Part shown: positions 27,814-36,976 of the stretch, in pieces | Position numbering within the stretch: the stretch's first letter is position 1 | Layout: every line of letters starts with the position of its first letter | Assembly: GCF_009806575.1 (NCBI RefSeq) | Contig: NZ_CP047095.1 | Location: 3,042,001-3,106,000, forward strand | Length of the DNA stretch: 64,000 nt | Origin: Rossellomorea marisflavi | GTDB taxonomy: Bacteria > Bacillota > Bacilli > Bacillales > Bacillaceae_B | Direction: 5' to 3' | Notes under the pieces: model-generated | Told to the model about the DNA's origin: nothing | Seen by the model: only the letters and a program-made list of their open reading frames with translations | Database searches by the model: none | Made by a program: the position numbers and the translations under genes

Positions 27814-27843
27814 AAAAAAAGCACTTTCCATCCGGAAAGTGCT
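27814..27843 (-). terminator. Terminator after sdhB
   Basis: Stem AGCACTTTCC-ATCC-GGAAAGTGCT followed by TTTTTTTAACC on the minus strand. Confidence 0.88.
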
Positions 27844-27855
27844 TTTCAATGTTGT

Positions 27856-28623
27856 TTATGAATCCACCATGTGGTCGCTTCCGAAGAAGTTTTTGAACAT
27901 CTGGAAGGTGGTCTCCCTGTTCAATGCTGCGATGGAGGTTGTCAAAGGGATCCCCTTCGGACAAGACTGCACGCAGTTTTGAGAGTTCCCACAGTTCGCA
28001 AGCCCTCCGTCGCCCATGATGGCTTCAAGACGCTCATCTTTGTTCATGGCACCCGTCGGATGCGCATTGAAGAGGCGTACTTGTGATAGCGGAGCAGGAC
28101 CGATGAAGTCCGACTTGCTGTTTACATTCGGACAAGCCTCAAGGCAAACACCGCAGGTCATGCATTTAGAAAGCTCATACGCCCACTGACGCTTTTTCTC
28201 AGGCATACGCGGACCAGGTCCAAGATCATACGTACCATCGATCGGGATCCAGGCTTTCACTTTCTTCAGGCTGTCGAACATCCTGCTGCGGTCCACCTGC
28301 AGGTCGCGTACGACCGGGAAGGTGCGCATAGGCTCAAGACGGATCGGCTGCTCGAGCTGATCGATCAGGGCCGTACAGGATTGTCTCGGTTTCCCGTTGA
28401 TGACCATGGAGCAGGCTCCACATACTTCCTCAAGGCAGTTCATATCCCAGTTGATCGGTGTCGTGCCTTCCCCTTTCGCATTGACCGGGTTACGACGGAT
28501 CTCCATCAAAGCGGAGATCACGTTCATATTCGGGCGATAATCAAGGGCGAACTCTTCTTGATAAGGGGCGGCATCCGGGCCTTCCTGACGGGTGATGACA
28601 AAACGGATCTTTTTCTCAGCCAT
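27856..28623 (-). CDS. sdhB: Succinate dehydrogenase iron-sulfur subunit
   Basis: Electron-transfer subunit of complex II. 255 aa. [2Fe-2S] ligands lie in MNCLEEVCGACSMVINGKPRQSC (residues about 60-85); the second and third clusters use CMTCGVCLEACP near residue 153 and CGNSQNCVQSCPKG near 210. Its ATG shares one base with the sdhA stop (TAATG). Last gene of sdhCAB. Confidence 0.97.
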   Translation of the reverse strand: MAEKKIRFVITRQEGPDAAPYQEEFALDYRPNMNVISALMEIRRNPVNAKGEGTTPINWDMNCLEEVCGACSMVINGKPRQSCTALIDQLEQPIRLEPMRTFPVVRDLQVDRSRMFDSLKKVKAWIPIDGTYDLGPGPRMPEKKRQWAYELSKCMTCGVCLEACPNVNSKSDFIGPAPLSQVRLFNAHPTGAMNKDERLEAIMGDGGLANCGNSQNCVQSCPKGIPLTTSIAALNRETTFQMFKNFFGSDHMVDS

Positions 28624-30386
28624 TAGTTAGAACCCCCTTTTTTCTTAGAGTAGTCACGTTTACGCGGTTTGATCAACGATGTATCCACTTCTTCGTAATG
28701 GAATTCCGGCGCATTGGCGGAAGCATTGAACTTCGCCATCGTCGTCTTGAGGAAGTCCTCGTCATTACGCTCAGGGAATTCAGGCTTGTAGTGGGCACCG
28801 CGGCTTTCATTCCGGTTCAAGGCACCGATGGTGATGACGCGGGCAAGCTGCAGCATGTTCCAAAGCTGACGCGTGAACATGGCACCCTGATTGCTCCACT
28901 TAGCCGTGTCATTGATGTTGATCTTTTTATAGCGCTCCATGAGCTCTACGATTTTCTTATCGGTTTCCACAAGCTTGTCATTATGACGAACGACCGTCAC
29001 GTTATCCGTCATCCACTCACCAAGCTCTTTGTGGATCACATACGCATTCTCGGTTCCATCCATGCTCATGATTTCGTTCCATTTCTCTTGCTCCTGCTTC
29101 ACATGGCGCTCGAATACAGATGCAGGTACGGTTTCGACTGAGCTTTCAAGCCCCTCGATGTACTTGATCGCATTCGGGCCGGCCACCATACCGCCATAGA
29201 TTGCGGAAAGCAGGGAGTTGGCTCCAAGTCGGTTCCCACCATGCTGGGAGTAATCACACTCACCGGCAGCAAACAGTCCAGGGATATTCGTCATCTGATC
29301 GTAATCGACCCACAGGCCGCCCATTGAATAGTGGACCGCAGGGAAGATCTTCATCGGAACCTTGCGTGGATCATCACCCATGAACTTCTCATAGATTTCG
29401 ATGATGCCGCCGAGCTTGATGTCGAGTTCCTTCGAATCCTTATGGGACAGATCAAGATACACCATGTTCTCTCCGTTGATGCCGAGCTTCTGATTCACGC
29501 ACACGTCGAAGATTTCACGCGTCGCGATATCACGCGGTACGAGGTTTCCGTATGCCGGGTATTTCTCTTCAAGGAAGTACCAAGGCTTTCCGTCTTTGTA
29601 TGTCCAGACGCGTCCGCCTTCCCCACGTGCCGATTCACTCATGAGGCGGAGTTTATCGTCCCCTGGAATCGCTGTCGGATGGATCTGGATGAACTCACCG
29701 TTCGCATAATACGCACCCTGCTGATACACGATGGAAGCAGCGGATCCTGTATTGATGACGGAGTTCGTTGATTTTCCGAAGATGATGCCGGGTCCTCCCG
29801 TTGCCATGATGACGGCATCGGCCGGGAATGACTGGATTTCCATTGTTTGAAGGTTCTGGGCGACGATCCCGCGTGCCTTGCCTTCATCATCGATGATGAC
29901 ACCAAGGAATTCCCATCCTTCATATTTATTCACGAGCCCTGCCACTTCATGGCGACGGACCTGCTCGTCCAATGCGTACAATAACTGCTGACCGGTTGTC
30001 GCACCGGCGAACGCAGTACGGTGATGCTGTGTTCCACCAAAGCGGCGGAAGTCAAGCAGGCCTTCCGGTGTACGGTTGAACATGACGCCCATCCGGTCCA
30101 AAAGGTGGATGATGCCTGGTGCTGCTTCTGTCATGGCCTTGACCGGCGGCTGATTCGCCAGGAAGTCTCCTCCATAGACCGTATCATCGAAATGTTCCCA
30201 AGGAGAATCCCCTTCTCCTTTTGTATTGACCGCTCCGTTTATGCCACCCTGTGCGCAAACGGAGTGGGAGCGCTTAACTGGCACCAATGAAAATAGATCG
30301 ACCGGTGCGCCTTTTTCTGCTGCTTTGATGGTGGCCATCAGACCGGCTAATCCACCACCGACTACGATGATTTTCCCTTTACTCAT
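28623..30386 (-). CDS. sdhA: Succinate dehydrogenase flavoprotein subunit
   Basis: Oxidises succinate to fumarate with covalently bound FAD. 587 aa. FAD fold GGGLAGLMATIKAAEKG at the N-terminus, the flavinylation region KRSHSVCAQGGINGAVN, substrate-binding FGGTQHHRTAFAGATTG, active-site SARGEGGRVW and the C-terminal RGAHYKPEFPERND. It faces the cytosol, anchored through SdhC. ATG follows AAGGAGTGAAGGACG, 62 bp after sdhC. Confidence 0.98.
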   Translation of the reverse strand: MSKGKIIVVGGGLAGLMATIKAAEKGAPVDLFSLVPVKRSHSVCAQGGINGAVNTKGEGDSPWEHFDDTVYGGDFLANQPPVKAMTEAAPGIIHLLDRMGVMFNRTPEGLLDFRRFGGTQHHRTAFAGATTGQQLLYALDEQVRRHEVAGLVNKYEGWEFLGVIIDDEGKARGIVAQNLQTMEIQSFPADAVIMATGGPGIIFGKSTNSVINTGSAASIVYQQGAYYANGEFIQIHPTAIPGDDKLRLMSESARGEGGRVWTYKDGKPWYFLEEKYPAYGNLVPRDIATREIFDVCVNQKLGINGENMVYLDLSHKDSKELDIKLGGIIEIYEKFMGDDPRKVPMKIFPAVHYSMGGLWVDYDQMTNIPGLFAAGECDYSQHGGNRLGANSLLSAIYGGMVAGPNAIKYIEGLESSVETVPASVFERHVKQEQEKWNEIMSMDGTENAYVIHKELGEWMTDNVTVVRHNDKLVETDKKIVELMERYKKININDTAKWSNQGAMFTRQLWNMLQLARVITIGALNRNESRGAHYKPEFPERNDEDFLKTTMAKFNASANAPEFHYEEVDTSLIKPRKRDYSKKKGGSN

Positions 30387-30448
30387 CGTCCTTCACTCCT
30401 TTTCCTACCAAACTTCAGAGCACTTGCATGATCTATTGAATGTGTTCC

Positions 30449-31060
30449 TTATACGATAAAAGCAAAGATGGCGCGCATACCCACGATGGAAAGCGCAAGG
30501 AAGATCCCGATCGTCACGTATGTAGCGATGCGCTGTGAACGCGGTGTGACCGTGATTCCCCAGCTGACGCAGAATGACCATAGGCCATTGGCGAAGTGGA
30601 AGATCGTAGACAGGACACCCAGCACGTAGAATGCGACCATGAATGGGTTGGAGAATATCTCCTCCATCATTTGGAAGTTCACTGTCGCGCCGAAGAATAC
30701 AGCGACCCGTGTCTGCCAGACATGCCATGTGACGAAGATGAACGTGATGACGCCGGATACACGTTGAAGAAGGAACATCCAGTTACGGAAGAATCCGAAT
30801 CTGCTGGCGTTATTCTTGGACGTGAACGCAATGTAGATTCCATAGATTGCATGGAAGTACAATGGAAGGAATATGATGAAGATCTCCAGGAAATAGCGGA
30901 AAGGTAGACTTTCCATGAAATGTGCTGCCTGGTTGAACGACTCTTCCCCGCCAGTGGCAAAATGGTTCACCACTAAATGTTGCGTTAAGAATAATCCAAC
31001 CGGAATCACACCTAGTAATGAATGAAGCCTGCGAAAATTAAACTCTCGATTTCCAGCCAT
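30449..31060 (-). CDS. sdhC: Succinate dehydrogenase cytochrome b558 subunit
   Basis: 203-aa membrane anchor of the single-polypeptide, di-haem type found in Bacillus, with five membrane helices. Candidate axial histidines are in TQHLVVNH (His28), PLYFHAIYG (near 70), VTWHVWQ (near 113) and STIFHFANG (near 155). It transfers electrons from SdhB to menaquinone. First gene of sdhCAB, with a good sigma-A promoter upstream and a leader of about 100 nt. In B. subtilis this leader is a target of an iron-sparing small RNA; no such site was identified here. Confidence 0.96.
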   Translation of the reverse strand: MAGNREFNFRRLHSLLGVIPVGLFLTQHLVVNHFATGGEESFNQAAHFMESLPFRYFLEIFIIFLPLYFHAIYGIYIAFTSKNNASRFGFFRNWMFLLQRVSGVITFIFVTWHVWQTRVAVFFGATVNFQMMEEIFSNPFMVAFYVLGVLSTIFHFANGLWSFCVSWGITVTPRSQRIATYVTIGIFLALSIVGMRAIFAFIV

Positions 31061-31164
31061 GATTTACCCCCCTTAATCATAAAATATGAATCTTCCAACT
31101 AATCTCCGCATAAAAATTAGATTTTTATTCATATTTTATATTGTAACAATTATGTGACACATCC

Positions 31165-31193
31165 ATTTTACTCCCATGGAGTGACAGCGTCAA
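31165..31193 (-). promoter_or_regulatory. Sigma-A promoter of sdhCAB
   Basis: Minus strand: TTGACG (31188-31193), 17-base spacer, TAAAAT (31165-31170), about 105 bp before the sdhC ATG. The 330-bp divergent gap 31061-31390 also has to hold the yslB promoter; TATAAT at 31360-31365 is a candidate -10 for it without a clear -35. Confidence 0.7.
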
Positions 31194-31390
31194 GAAAACG
31201 TATACATAAATTCGACAATATCGGAAAAATAATTTCGTCCGGAAATTGTCACAAAATCGTAAGAAAATTCAATCAAAACAGACAGGATTTATTATTGCGG
31301 CAAAATATCCCATGAACACTTTTTTTCGAGTATGGGATGATTAATTCCCCTCTCATGTATATAATAGTTTTATAGAAAGAGGGGATATAT

Positions 31391-31831
31391 TTGGAACAGA
31401 AAAAAGAAGAAGTCGTAGAGTCCCAGTCCGTTCCCATCTTCGGATATGAACTGATACGCGATCTGCTGCTACCCGATATCCTCGGGAAACACACACCCGA
31501 TATTCTTTACTGGGGCGGAAAACAGCTTGCCAGGAAATTCCCCCTGCCATCCAATGATGAACTGATATCTTTCTTCCGTGAAGCAGGATGGGGAGATCTC
31601 GCCATCATCGACCAGAAGAAGAACGAAATCACGTTCGAACTCAGCGGGGAATTCGTCAAGCGCCGCAATTCATTGAAATCGGATGCCTCCTTCAAATTGG
31701 AAACGGGCTTCCTTGCCGAATTTGTCCAAATGCAGAATAAATTCGTCACAGAAGCGACTGATGAACTACATAAGCGAAACCAGACCGTCAAGATCACAGC
31801 TGTCTGGGATGACAAAGACCGGGTCGAATGA
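31391..31831 (+). CDS. yslB: YslB, DUF2507 family protein
   Basis: 146-aa soluble protein with the DUF2507/TRAPP-like-fold pattern (VPIFGYELIRDLLLPDILGKH, then ILYWGGKQLARKFPL, and AEFVQMQNKF). It starts with TTG at 31391 after AGAGGGGATATAT. Same position as B. subtilis yslB, between sdhC and lysC. Function unknown. Confidence 0.88.
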   Translation: MEQKKEEVVESQSVPIFGYELIRDLLLPDILGKHTPDILYWGGKQLARKFPLPSNDELISFFREAGWGDLAIIDQKKNEITFELSGEFVKRRNSLKSDASFKLETGFLAEFVQMQNKFVTEATDELHKRNQTVKITAVWDDKDRVE

Positions 31832-31837
31832 CCACAG

Positions 31838-31876
31838 AAGGCAGGCCCGCTCCCATGAGGAGCGGGCCTGCCTTTT
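31838..31876. terminator. Bidirectional terminator between yslB and lysC
   Basis: Sixteen-base arms AAGGCAGGCCCGCTCC / GGAGCGGGCCTGCCTT with loop CATGA and TTTTG on the plus side. It serves the convergent yslB (plus) and lysC (minus). Confidence 0.9.
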
Positions 31877-31881
31877 GATGC

Positions 31882-33120
31882 TCACAGAGTGATTTCTTCC
31901 ACTTTCACTTCATCAAGATGGAAGGAGGAGTGCAGCACCTGTGCCGCTTTATTCATGAGATCCTCGTCCACGACGACGGATACTTTGATTTCAGATGTGC
32001 TCACCATCTTGATGGTGATCCCGTTATCTGCGAGCACTTCGAACATTTCTGCTGCGACACCAGGATTCGAGATCATGCCCGATCCGACGATGGATACCTT
32101 CGACAGTCCCCCTTCATGTTCCACATGGGTGAAGCCGAGGGATTCTTTGTGCTGTTCAAGGACCTCGAGGGTCTCTTCAAGATCATGCCCTTTGATGGAG
32201 AACGACAGATTGGTCGTATTTTGTTCTGTTTGACTCTGGATGATGATATCGACATTCAGGTGATGCTCCGCCAGTGTGGTGAAGATCGATGACAGCCCCT
32301 TCAACGCATTATTCAGACCGAAGACCGTCACCCTTGTGATTTCATTCTCGAACGCTACGCCGCGTACAACTAGATTTTGTTCCATGCTTGCTTCCTCCTC
32401 AATATAAGTACCTTCGATCCTCTCGATGCTTGAACGGACTTCCAATGGAATCTGATAGTTTTTGGCAAATTCCACGGCCCTCGGATGGAGGACGCCCGCC
32501 CCAAGATTGGCAAGCTCCAGCATTTCATCATAGGAGATACTGGAAAGCTTCCTGGCTCCTTTTATATAACGGGGGTCGGATGTGTAAACCCCATCTACGT
32601 CCGTATAAATATCGCAGCGTTCCGCCTTCAGGGCTGCTGCGATGGCGACGGCCGTCGTATCGGATCCGCCCCGGCCAAGGGTGGTGATTTCTCCTGATGC
32701 AGTCATTCCCTGGAATCCTGCCACGATGACGACCTTCCCTTCATTCAGATGGGATGCCAATTTTTCCGTGTGGATATTGGTGATCCTGGCATTGCTGTGG
32801 ATGGACTCCGTCTCGATCCCGGCCTGCCAGCCCGTAAACGAAATGGCATCCTGGCCGACTTGGATAAGGGCCATCGTCAATAGTGAGATGGTCACCTGCT
32901 CTCCTGTAGACAGAAGCATATCCATTTCACGTTTGCTCGGCTGCGAGCAGATTTCCTTTGCCATGCCTACAAGGGCATCCGTCGTTTTTCCCATTGCGGA
33001 AACGACGACGACGACGTCATTCCCCTTTTCCTTCTCTTCCACCACACGTGAAGCCACATGCTGAATTCGTTCCACTGATCCCACCGAAGTTCCGCCAAAT
33101 TTCTGAACGATTATACCCAA
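31882..33120 (-). CDS. lysC: Aspartokinase II (lysine-sensitive type)
   Basis: Phosphorylates aspartate, opening the route to lysine, diaminopimelate and threonine. 412 aa. Kinase motif VQKFGGTSVGSVERI, LGRGGSDTTAVAIAAAL near residue 150 and DVDGVYTSDPR near 180; two ACT domains follow residue 260 (VTVFGLNNALKGLSSIF and VSIVGSGMISNPGVAAEMFEVL). B. subtilis lysC also yields a short subunit from an internal start; an internal ATG (MEQNLVVRGVAFE) is present near residue 245. The start codon is TTG at 33120 after AGAGGGAGAAGCA. Controlled by the lysine riboswitch upstream. Confidence 0.96.
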   Translation of the reverse strand: MGIIVQKFGGTSVGSVERIQHVASRVVEEKEKGNDVVVVVSAMGKTTDALVGMAKEICSQPSKREMDMLLSTGEQVTISLLTMALIQVGQDAISFTGWQAGIETESIHSNARITNIHTEKLASHLNEGKVVIVAGFQGMTASGEITTLGRGGSDTTAVAIAAALKAERCDIYTDVDGVYTSDPRYIKGARKLSSISYDEMLELANLGAGVLHPRAVEFAKNYQIPLEVRSSIERIEGTYIEEEASMEQNLVVRGVAFENEITRVTVFGLNNALKGLSSIFTTLAEHHLNVDIIIQSQTEQNTTNLSFSIKGHDLEETLEVLEQHKESLGFTHVEHEGGLSKVSIVGSGMISNPGVAAEMFEVLADNGITIKMVSTSEIKVSVVVDEDLMNKAAQVLHSSFHLDEVKVEEITL

Positions 33121-33234
33121 TGCTTCTCCCTCTTTCTTCTTGATTGGATGCGGAGCACCCTGATGGACTAGAGCTACTATCTGATTCCGGCTTTTGGCAT
33201 CCCCATGTCGGGGACACCGTCATGCAGCAGGTAT

Positions 33235-33275
33235 AAAAAAAAGCAATGAGACGAAGCATCTCATTGCTTTTTGAA
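33235..33275 (-). terminator. Riboswitch-controlled terminator of lysC
   Basis: Minus strand: AAGCAATGAGATG-CTTCG-TCTCATTGCTT then eight T. It lies about 115 bp upstream of the lysC start and just after the aptamer, so it is the expression platform that forms when lysine is bound. Confidence 0.88.
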
Positions 33276-33289
33276 CACTGCATACGAAC

Positions 33290-33480
33290 AAAAAAGGTTC
33301 AGTCGGCATTGTGAGATAGCTCTCCAAGATGAATCATCTTGACAATCCTGCATCTATTAAATGCAGAACCAGCGCAGCCGATATGAGTGCGGCTTCACTT
33401 CGGCGGTCCTCCCCTTTCCAGTCACATCTCCAGAGCTCATACTCTTCCGTGAACCGTACTATTGAAGTCCGCACCTCTAT
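33290..33480 (-). ncRNA. Lysine riboswitch (L-box)
   Basis: The minus strand has the conserved aptamer elements TAGAGGTGCGGACTTCAATAG near the 5' end, GGAAAGGGGAGG and CGCCGAAGTGAAGCC in the middle, and a closing pairing near TCGGCTGCGCTGG. These match the L-box consensus, and position ahead of lysC confirms it. With the following terminator it should cut off lysC transcription when lysine is plentiful. An outer hairpin (33481-33497) precedes it. Confidence 0.93.
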
Positions 33481-33518
33481 CACCACTTAAAAAGTGATAA
33501 TGTTTTTAATTTTTGTTC

Positions 33519-33547
33519 ATTATAGCACAATCATTTTGGGGTATCAA
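33519..33547 (-). promoter_or_regulatory. Sigma-A promoter of lysC, overlapping the uvrC 3' end
   Basis: Minus strand: TTGATA (33542-33547), 17-base spacer, TATAAT (33519-33524). The -35 lies inside the last codons of uvrC, whose stop is at 33531. Transcription would start near 33512, just before the riboswitch. Confidence 0.75.
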
Positions 33548-35333
33548 CGTCCTTTTCACCATTATCATGAAGTTTTTCATGAAGTTGCATGGCGACACGC
33601 TCCGGGATCCCGAGCTCCCTGAACTCTTCCAAGGTTGCTTCCTTCATCCGTTTCATCGATCCGAAATGTTTCAACAGCTGTTTCTTACGCTTCGGACCGA
33701 TTCCATCAATATCGTCCAGCATGGATTGGAACGCACTCTTCCCCCTGAGCTGTCGATGGAAGGTGATGGCGAACCGGTGGACTTCATCCTGTATGCGCTG
33801 AAGCAGATAAAATTCCTGGCTCCGTTTCTCTAAAGGAATGATCTGGAGGGGATTCCCGTACAGCAGTTCCGATGTCTGATGCTTGTCGTCCTTTGCGAGG
33901 CCGCCTAGAGGAACATCAAGACCCAGTTCATTCTCCAGCACTTCCCGGGCCGCTTCGATCTGTCCCTTCCCGCCATCGATGACAATCAGGTCAGGGAGGG
34001 GCAGTCCTTCTTTCAATACCCTCGCATACCTTCTCCGGATCACTTCCCTCATGGATTCATAGTCATCCGGTCCGGTGACGGTCTTGATCTTATACTTCCG
34101 GTATTCCTTCTTAGCCGGCTTCCCGTCCAGGAACACGATCATGGCCGAGACGGGGTCCGATCCCTGGATATTGGAGTTATCGAATGCCTCGATCCGGAAC
34201 GGTGTATAAATGCCCATCTGTTCACCGAGTCTTTCGACCGCTTTGATCGTACGGTCTTCATCCCGTTCGATCAGGGCAAACTTCTCGTTCAGTGCCTGCT
34301 TGGCATTTTTCTCGGCAAGGCGCACCAGTTCCTTCTTCTTCCCGCGCTTCGGCTGGACGGTCCTTACTTCAAGGAGTTTCTCCACGAGTTCCACATCGAT
34401 TCCTTCCGGGAGGAAAATTTCCTTCGGTTTGAAGTGATTGGACTTGGAATAAAACTGGCCGAGGAATGTAAGGAACTCATCCTCCGGTTCATTATAGATC
34501 GGGAACAGGGAAACATCCCGTTCGATGAGTTTCCCTTGCCGCACGAAGAACACCTGGACGCACATCCAGCCCTTGTCAATGCCGTAACCGAACACATCGC
34601 GATCGGTGAAATCCGTCATGGTCATCTTTTGTTTTTCCATCGTTGCCTCGATATGCTGGATCTGATCCCTGAATTCCATGGCACGCTCGAATTCCATCTT
34701 TTCAGAGGCTTCCTGCATCTTCACGGAAAGCTGTTCCTTGATTTCCTTATAGCCGCCATTCAGGAAACGGGCGATTTCATCCGTCATCTCGCGGTACGTT
34801 TCATTATTCACTTCCTTGATGCACGGCGCCAGGCATTGTCCCATATGGTAGTATAGGCATGCCCTGTCCGGCAGCGTGGTACATTTTCGCAGTGGATACA
34901 GGCGATCGAGCAATTTTTTCGTTTCGTTCGCGGCTCCTGCATTCGGATACGGACCAAAGTACCGTCCCTTGCCGCGCTGCACCTTGCGGGTGGTGATGAG
35001 CCTTGGGTGACGCTCATTGGTCAGCTTGATGAACGGGTAGCTTTTATCGTCTTTGAGCATGACGTTGTATTTCGGGTCATACTTCTTGATCAGATTCATT
35101 TCGAGCACGAGTGCTTCGAGGTCAGATGAAGTCATGATGTATTCAAAGTCCTCGATTTCACCGACGAGGCGCTGGGTTTTCGCATCATGGGACCCGGTGA
35201 AGTAGGACCGCACCCGATTTTTCAGCACTTTGGCCTTTCCTACGTAGATGATCGTCCCTTGACGATCTTTCATGAGGTAGCAGCCGGGCTGATCGGGCAA
35301 GAGGGCCAATTTATTTGAAATCATTGTATTCAC
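33531..35333 (-). CDS. uvrC: Excinuclease ABC subunit C
   Basis: Makes both incisions in nucleotide excision repair with UvrB-bound DNA. 600 aa. GIY-YIG domain [20 protein letters not shown] at the N-terminus, a cysteine-containing region [21 protein letters not shown] near residue 155, UVR motif [14 protein letters not shown] near 210, RNase H-like endonuclease region [21 protein letters not shown] near 370, and helix-hairpin-helix repeats [19 protein letters not shown] near the C-terminus. I chose GTG 35333, eight to nine bases after GAAAGGGAG; the ATG at 35363 lacks a site. Confidence 0.96.
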   Translation of the reverse strand: MNTMISNKLALLPDQPGCYLMKDRQGTIIYVGKAKVLKNRVRSYFTGSHDAKTQRLVGEIEDFEYIMTSSDLEALVLEMNLIKKYDPKYNVMLKDDKSYPFIKLTNERHPRLITTRKVQRGKGRYFGPYPNAGAANETKKLLDRLYPLRKCTTLPDRACLYYHMGQCLAPCIKEVNNETYREMTDEIARFLNGGYKEIKEQLSVKMQEASEKMEFERAMEFRDQIQHIEATMEKQKMTMTDFTDRDVFGYGIDKGWMCVQVFFVRQGKLIERDVSLFPIYNEPEDEFLTFLGQFYSKSNHFKPKEIFLPEGIDVELVEKLLEVRTVQPKRGKKKELVRLAEKNAKQALNEKFALIERDEDRTIKAVERLGEQMGIYTPFRIEAFDNSNIQGSDPVSAMIVFLDGKPAKKEYRKYKIKTVTGPDDYESMREVIRRRYARVLKEGLPLPDLIVIDGGKGQIEAAREVLENELGLDVPLGGLAKDDKHQTSELLYGNPLQIIPLEKRSQEFYLLQRIQDEVHRFAITFHRQLRGKSAFQSMLDDIDGIGPKRKKQLLKHFGSMKRMKEATLEEFRELGIPERVAMQLHEKLHDNGEKDVDTPK

Positions 35334-35519
35334 GGTCGCTCTCCCTTTCTTACGATCGTTCATGGTTGTCGATCAGTTGTTTCCTTTTACTTGAAGTATA
35401 CACGAATTGGCGGAGCACTTCTATGATTGGGGCTTTGGTGAGGGAGGATGTTCTATTTTCGTATCGAGCGTACTTTCTTATTGGATTGCTGGTCCTATTC
35501 GGGATATGGTGAGCGGTTG

Positions 35520-36300
35520 GGATTAGACCGTTTCATTGCGCTTCGGGCACTTGCTTTCCACGGGGAGGGTGTCGAGCCTCCTCGGCAGGCCTGCGGGGTC
35601 TCGATCATCCCTCTTTTCCCGTTGGAGTCAAGCGCCCTTCGCTTCATTTCACTCTTTGGTGCTTGATCATTGTGTACTCTTTCTTTAATGGGGTGTGCGG
35701 GTACTCCCCTACTATGGGACAGGATATTAGGTAAATCATTTCGGCTCCCTTTTAAAATCGGGTTATCAGGAAAAAGGGGACCGTTCCTTTGCGCTTCGGG
35801 CACTCGCTTTCCATGGGGAGGGTGTCGAGCCTCCTCGTGCCTGCGGGATCTCGATCATCCCTCTTTTCCCATTGGAGTCAAGTACCCTTCGCTTCATTCC
35901 TCTCTTTGGTGGTTGATCAGTATGTGTTCTTGATCCTTTTGGGTTCAGGTACTACTCTTTCTAAGAGGATAGAATGCATCTGCTGAATCATTTTCGGTTC
36001 CCTCAAAGGATTTGGGTATCAGTGAGAATATGGACCGTTCCATTGCGCTTCGGGCACTTGCTTTCCATGGGGAGGGTGTCGAGCCTCCTCGTGCCTGCGG
36101 GGTCTCGATCATCCCTCTTTTCCCATTGGAGTCAAGTGCCCTTCGCTTCATTCCACTCTTTGGTGGTTGATCATTGTGTACTCTTTCTTCATTGGCATAT
36201 GTGGTATTTCCCTTACTGTGGGACTTGCTGATGAATCGTTTTCCTTTTTCTTTAAGGGTTTGATCATCAGGAAGAATGTAGACCGCTCCATTTCACTCTG
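35520..36300. repeat. Tandem array of three B-type structured repeats, about 253-bp period
   Basis: The 1.1-kb gap between uvrC and trxA (35334-36443) holds no gene. Three units start near 35526, 35780 and 36032, each with a 135-bp core (TTGCGCTTCGGGCAC-TGCTTTCCA-GGGGAGGG ... TTTTCCC-TTGGAGTCAAG-CCCTTCGC) and a less conserved spacer that begins GGTGGTTGATCA. A decayed fourth start (GACCGCTCCATTTCACTCTG) is near 36280. In unit 3 the arms GGGCACTTG (36052-36060) and CAAGTGCCC (36133-36141) pair perfectly. Short reading frames across the units repeat with them and look non-coding. Confidence 0.9.
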
Positions 36301-36400
36301 AATATTTCTCGTATTTAGAGGACGAATCGCCTGTCTAAATCAAACGGGTATGCATCATCTTTCACATAATGTTCCCCATCCCCATTGGTTTAAATAAAAC

Positions 36401-36435
36401 AAAAAAGCATCCGGCTATGGGCCGGATGCTTTTTG
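36401..36435 (-). terminator. Terminator after trxA
   Basis: Stem AGCATCCGGC / GCCGGATGCT with loop TATGG and TTTTTTG on the minus strand. Confidence 0.88.
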
Positions 36436-36443
36436 TGGCGTCC

Positions 36444-36758
36444 TTACGCGTGTTTGTTGACTAGTTCAGCAAGTGCTTCTTTCGGTTGGAAACCGATGAC
36501 TTTATCTACGACTTCTCCGTCTTTTAGGATAACGAGAGTCGGGATGCTCATTACGCCGTATTTTCCTGCTGTTTCTTGGTTTTCGTCCACGTCTACTTTG
36601 ACGATTTTTACTTTTTCGCCCATTTCGCTGTCCAATTCTTCAAGTACTGGAGCGATCATTTTACAAGGTCCACACCATGGAGCCCAGAAGTCCGCAAGTA
36701 CGAGACCAGAGTTTGTTTCAGCTGTGAAGTTTTGATCAGTTGCATGTGTAATAGCCAT
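36444..36758 (-). CDS. trxA: Thioredoxin
   Basis: General disulfide reductase, 104 aa. The active site WAPWCGPCKM is at residues 26-35; the cis-proline region MSIPTLVILKDGE is near residue 72. ATG follows GGGAGGCACATTTAA. Neighbours match B. subtilis (etfA on one side, uvrC on the other). It has its own terminator and so is likely monocistronic. Confidence 0.98.
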   Translation of the reverse strand: MAITHATDQNFTAETNSGLVLADFWAPWCGPCKMIAPVLEELDSEMGEKVKIVKVDVDENQETAGKYGVMSIPTLVILKDGEVVDKVIGFQPKEALAELVNKHA

Positions 36759-36875
36759 TTAAATGTGCCTCCCAAATCTTAAAATGTATCGTAAGTATAT
36801 CACCGTAACCGGTAGGATGCTATAAATCTGCTCGTAGCTACTTTCCCCCTGCCGGCAGCGGTTTATACCCCATTC

Positions 36876-36912
36876 CAATAAAATAAGGAGCAAGCATCCG
36901 CCACTCCTTATT
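36876..36912 (-). terminator. Terminator after etfA
   Basis: Stem AATAAGGAG / CTCCTTATT with a 13-base loop; on the minus strand the closing arm runs into TTATTTTATTGG. Confidence 0.65.
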
Positions 36913-36976
36913 CTTCTTTTCTTATCCTATGTGTTCATCCGGTGAAATTCCACCCTGAAACCCAGTCCTTTTTAGA

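Noticed and set aside
35448-36231. Series of short plus- and minus-strand open frames in the uvrC-trxA gap
   Set aside because: They recur once per tandem unit with the same peptide fragments and no ribosome sites; they follow the repeat, not a gene.
35520-36300. CRISPR array
   Set aside because: Repeats are over 130 bp with only three copies and partly related spacers; no cas genes in the window.
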